Assembly: GCA_013350335.1 (NCBI GenBank)
Contig: CM023539.1
Coordinates: 30,800,631 to 30,864,630, forward strand
Source of the DNA: Chimonanthus salicifolius
Lineage: Eukaryota; Streptophyta; Magnoliopsida; Laurales; Calycanthaceae
Direction of reading: 5' to 3'
DNA: 64,000 nucleotides
Position numbers and translations under genes: made by a program. Numbering within the stretch: position 1 is the first letter of the stretch; every line of letters begins with the position of its first letter. Positions 62,141-64,000 of this stretch are shown one piece after another. Below the pieces are notes generated by a model. That model did not search any database and was not told where the DNA came from. It saw only the letters and a list, made by a program, of their open reading frames with translations.

Positions 62141-62689
62141 AATCTTTTGACTCGGATACCCGCCTAGATCAAAGATATAGTTTTTATCTTTCCATTCGGG
62201 TATTAAACTCGATAAAGTGCTAAAGTGCTCATGTATCCACTCGGGTCAAAATTAAAATTTTAATTACGTCCACATATGTCCGCATCGTAAACACCTGAAA
62301 TCACCCACCTGCTGCCACCTACATTCTCTGTTATCACCATACCCGACACCTCCTTCCATCTCTTCTCTTACAGAACAAAGACCCATCCGTTGTTGCCTAA
62401 ACCCATTCGCATACACCAGTTCGCCCATCCTTTCCTTGCTTTTCTTATTTGATTTTCATTCATCTCCCACCATTAATTCTTTATTAACCACCAATTCCCT
62501 TCATTTATTACTATTCCACCGACCACATGTCATCGAGCCGTGAGCCTCTCTTTGAGCCTTCAACCTTTATTAACACCATTAACTATCTATCATTAAGCCC
62601 ATTTAATTATTTCAATTAGACCCATTAACCCCTATTTATTTAGCCCTTTAAACTAAGCCATTCATCCATATTTTCACTAATCCTACTCG

Positions 62690-63780
62690 CTGCATCAGGA
62701 CGTTCTGGAGATGGATTTTGGAAGTTCCGGAGACTGCTCTGCACAGTCAAAATATATGTTAGAAGGTCAAACTGTCTGTTGAAATATAATTGTTGCAAAT
62801 TTGACTGTTGTAATTTCGGATGTTCTGAAAGTTACTTAGAAACTTCCGAAGAACTAGTCCGTTGGGAAAATCTTTGCCTATATAAATCAAAGTCATTTGA
62901 ATGGCAAATGTTGATCCTTTTGAGTTGAATTTTCTTGCACATATCTCTAAGTATCCCAACCACTTCTTGAGCAAAAAAAAAATCAATAGTTAAACCTCTT
63001 AAGCTCTTAAACTTAATCTCTCTATCCTAAACATGTTCTAAACACTAATAGGCAAAATCTTGAGCATATAAGGCTCAAATTTGAATGTGTCTTTGAAAAG
63101 ATTTTCTAGAGGCAAAAATCATTCATAGTAAAACCTTTATCTACTCTAGACCTCTTTACATTTTCTTGGTTGAGCTTCGTTGGAGAATCTACTTCAACAA
63201 TCCAAGAAGAAGAGGAATTTTCAAAGACATCCCAAAAGTTACATCAAGCAACAAAAGGTGAGTGTTCTTGGTAAAAGTCTCAAACTCTGCTACTTTCTAT
63301 CATTTGAAAGAATATTGTAAATGGTTGGTATAACCCTAAGTAAAATCCAAGAAAGGTGTGTTCTTCGTGTGTCGGTTTGATCTTCACCGTTGAAGAATAT
63401 CTAGTATTGTACCGGTTTGATCTCTACTCGTGAAAGAAATCAAAGGTTGTAATTTGTTTAGTTTATAGTGGAATTCTCAAGTGGTGCACTTGAGGTGTGG
63501 ATGTAGGTAAGGTTGCCAAACCACGAAAAAATACTTGTGTCATTATCTTCCATTTCTGCTCATCTCTTCACTTTACTTTGTGCACTTGCTTTATTTCATA
63601 TCTTATTGCACATCTAAGTTGCGTTGACTTGCTCTTGCTTGCATAGCTAATTGGACTAATTGGACAAATTAGCAAAGACCAACCTTTAAGTGTCTAATAT
63701 TTTACAGAAATCTAAAATTCAACCATAGTCCTATTCACCCCCCCCTATAGGACTATTCTAGACATTTGCCTAGCTTGACT
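62690..63780 (+). mobile_element. Copia-type LTR remnant
   Basis: A TATA-like tatataaatc at about 62878, a long leader, a gtgcacttgaggtgtggatgtagg block and a terminal cctattcacccccccctata (63730-63748) are arranged as in Sirevirus/Maximus-type LTRs; element A shows the same poly-C terminus. There is no partner LTR or clear primer site in view, so it may be a solo or truncated LTR. The start is uncertain. Confidence 0.45.
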
Positions 63781-63856
63781 AACATTTATCAATTATGTTA
63801 GAGATCCTTACCAGTAAATATAAACAATAAAAACACAACAACCATATGGACATTGT

Positions 63857-64000
63857 TGATGTGTAAATTTTACATTTATAATCTTGTAAGTGCACAAACC
63901 ATTCAATAGCATAGCATAGCATATGAGTGCGAGATCAAACCCAAAAGAAATCCACAAAATATATGTTTAAATTAAATTGGTACCTTTAAAATGATGAAAT
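63857..64000 (-). mobile_element. Start of a B-like LTR, cut by the window edge
   Basis: It begins tgatgtgtaaattttac and continues with gcaagtgcac-like, catatgagtgcgag and caaaatatatg blocks in the same order as element B LTRs (33748 and 48833). Only 144 bp are visible. Confidence 0.55.

Noticed and set aside
1..64000. CRISPR arrays, rRNA or tRNA genes
   Set aside because: Repeats present are LTRs, MITEs and local tandem duplications. No evenly spaced short repeat array or cloverleaf-like gene was seen; tRNA-like bits are retroelement primer sites.

Overview
The window is nuclear DNA from a flowering plant, probably a eudicot. The grounds are an intron-rich kinesin gene with plant-type exon structure, a transferred plastid rps4 fragment, and several plant LTR-retrotransposon lineages whose primer sites match plant initiator-Met and Asp tRNAs. 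I see one clearly functional host gene, a kinesin-5 (KIN-5) motor on the + strand at 12062-21693. I assembled it by hand into 23 coding exons that splice in frame to 3144 nt (1047 residues plus stop). Most of the rest is transposon sequence, much of it nested.

Layout. 1-5430: old Ty1-copia-like (Sirevirus-like) element 'A', copy 1. 5431-9430: AT-rich intergenic DNA. 9437-9705: a hairpin MITE. 9779-11575: an unusual composite with ~130-bp terminal inverted repeats holding a plastid rps4 fragment plus a double foldback repeat. It ends about 50 bp before a convergent pair of mitosis-specific (MSA-type) promoter motifs and then KIN-5. 22776-23122: a MITE with a perfect 10-bp target duplication. 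24039-29501: a Ty1-copia element on the - strand with 5-bp target duplications and a broken gag-pol, inserted into a degraded reading frame.

32301-52866 is a multi-layer nest. A second copy of A carries a 339-bp solo LTR (duplication catcg) and is split by a 17.3-kb Ty3-gypsy element 'B' (33748-51073, - strand, Asp-tRNA primer site, broken gag, no recognisable pol). B in turn contains a 5'-truncated LINE (36060-36938) and a chromovirus-like Ty3-gypsy element 'C' (38589-~45500) with a 3.4-kb LTR and an uninterrupted gag-PR-RT-RNase H frame that stops before integrase.

52867-58242 is intergenic with small tandem repeats. 58248-59812 is a short non-coding LTR element with LTRs, primer site, purine tract and target duplication (ctctt). 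A related internal segment lies at 60895-62140, a copia-type LTR remnant at ~62690-63780, and the start of a B-like LTR runs off the right edge.

The parts that may interact functionally are KIN-5 and its upstream DNA: MSA motifs expected to give G2/M expression, a transposon/plastid composite abutting the promoter, a recent tandem expansion in intron 5, and a 39-bp duplication creating a second in-frame splice acceptor before exon 17. All homology calls are from reading the sequence; no search was run.
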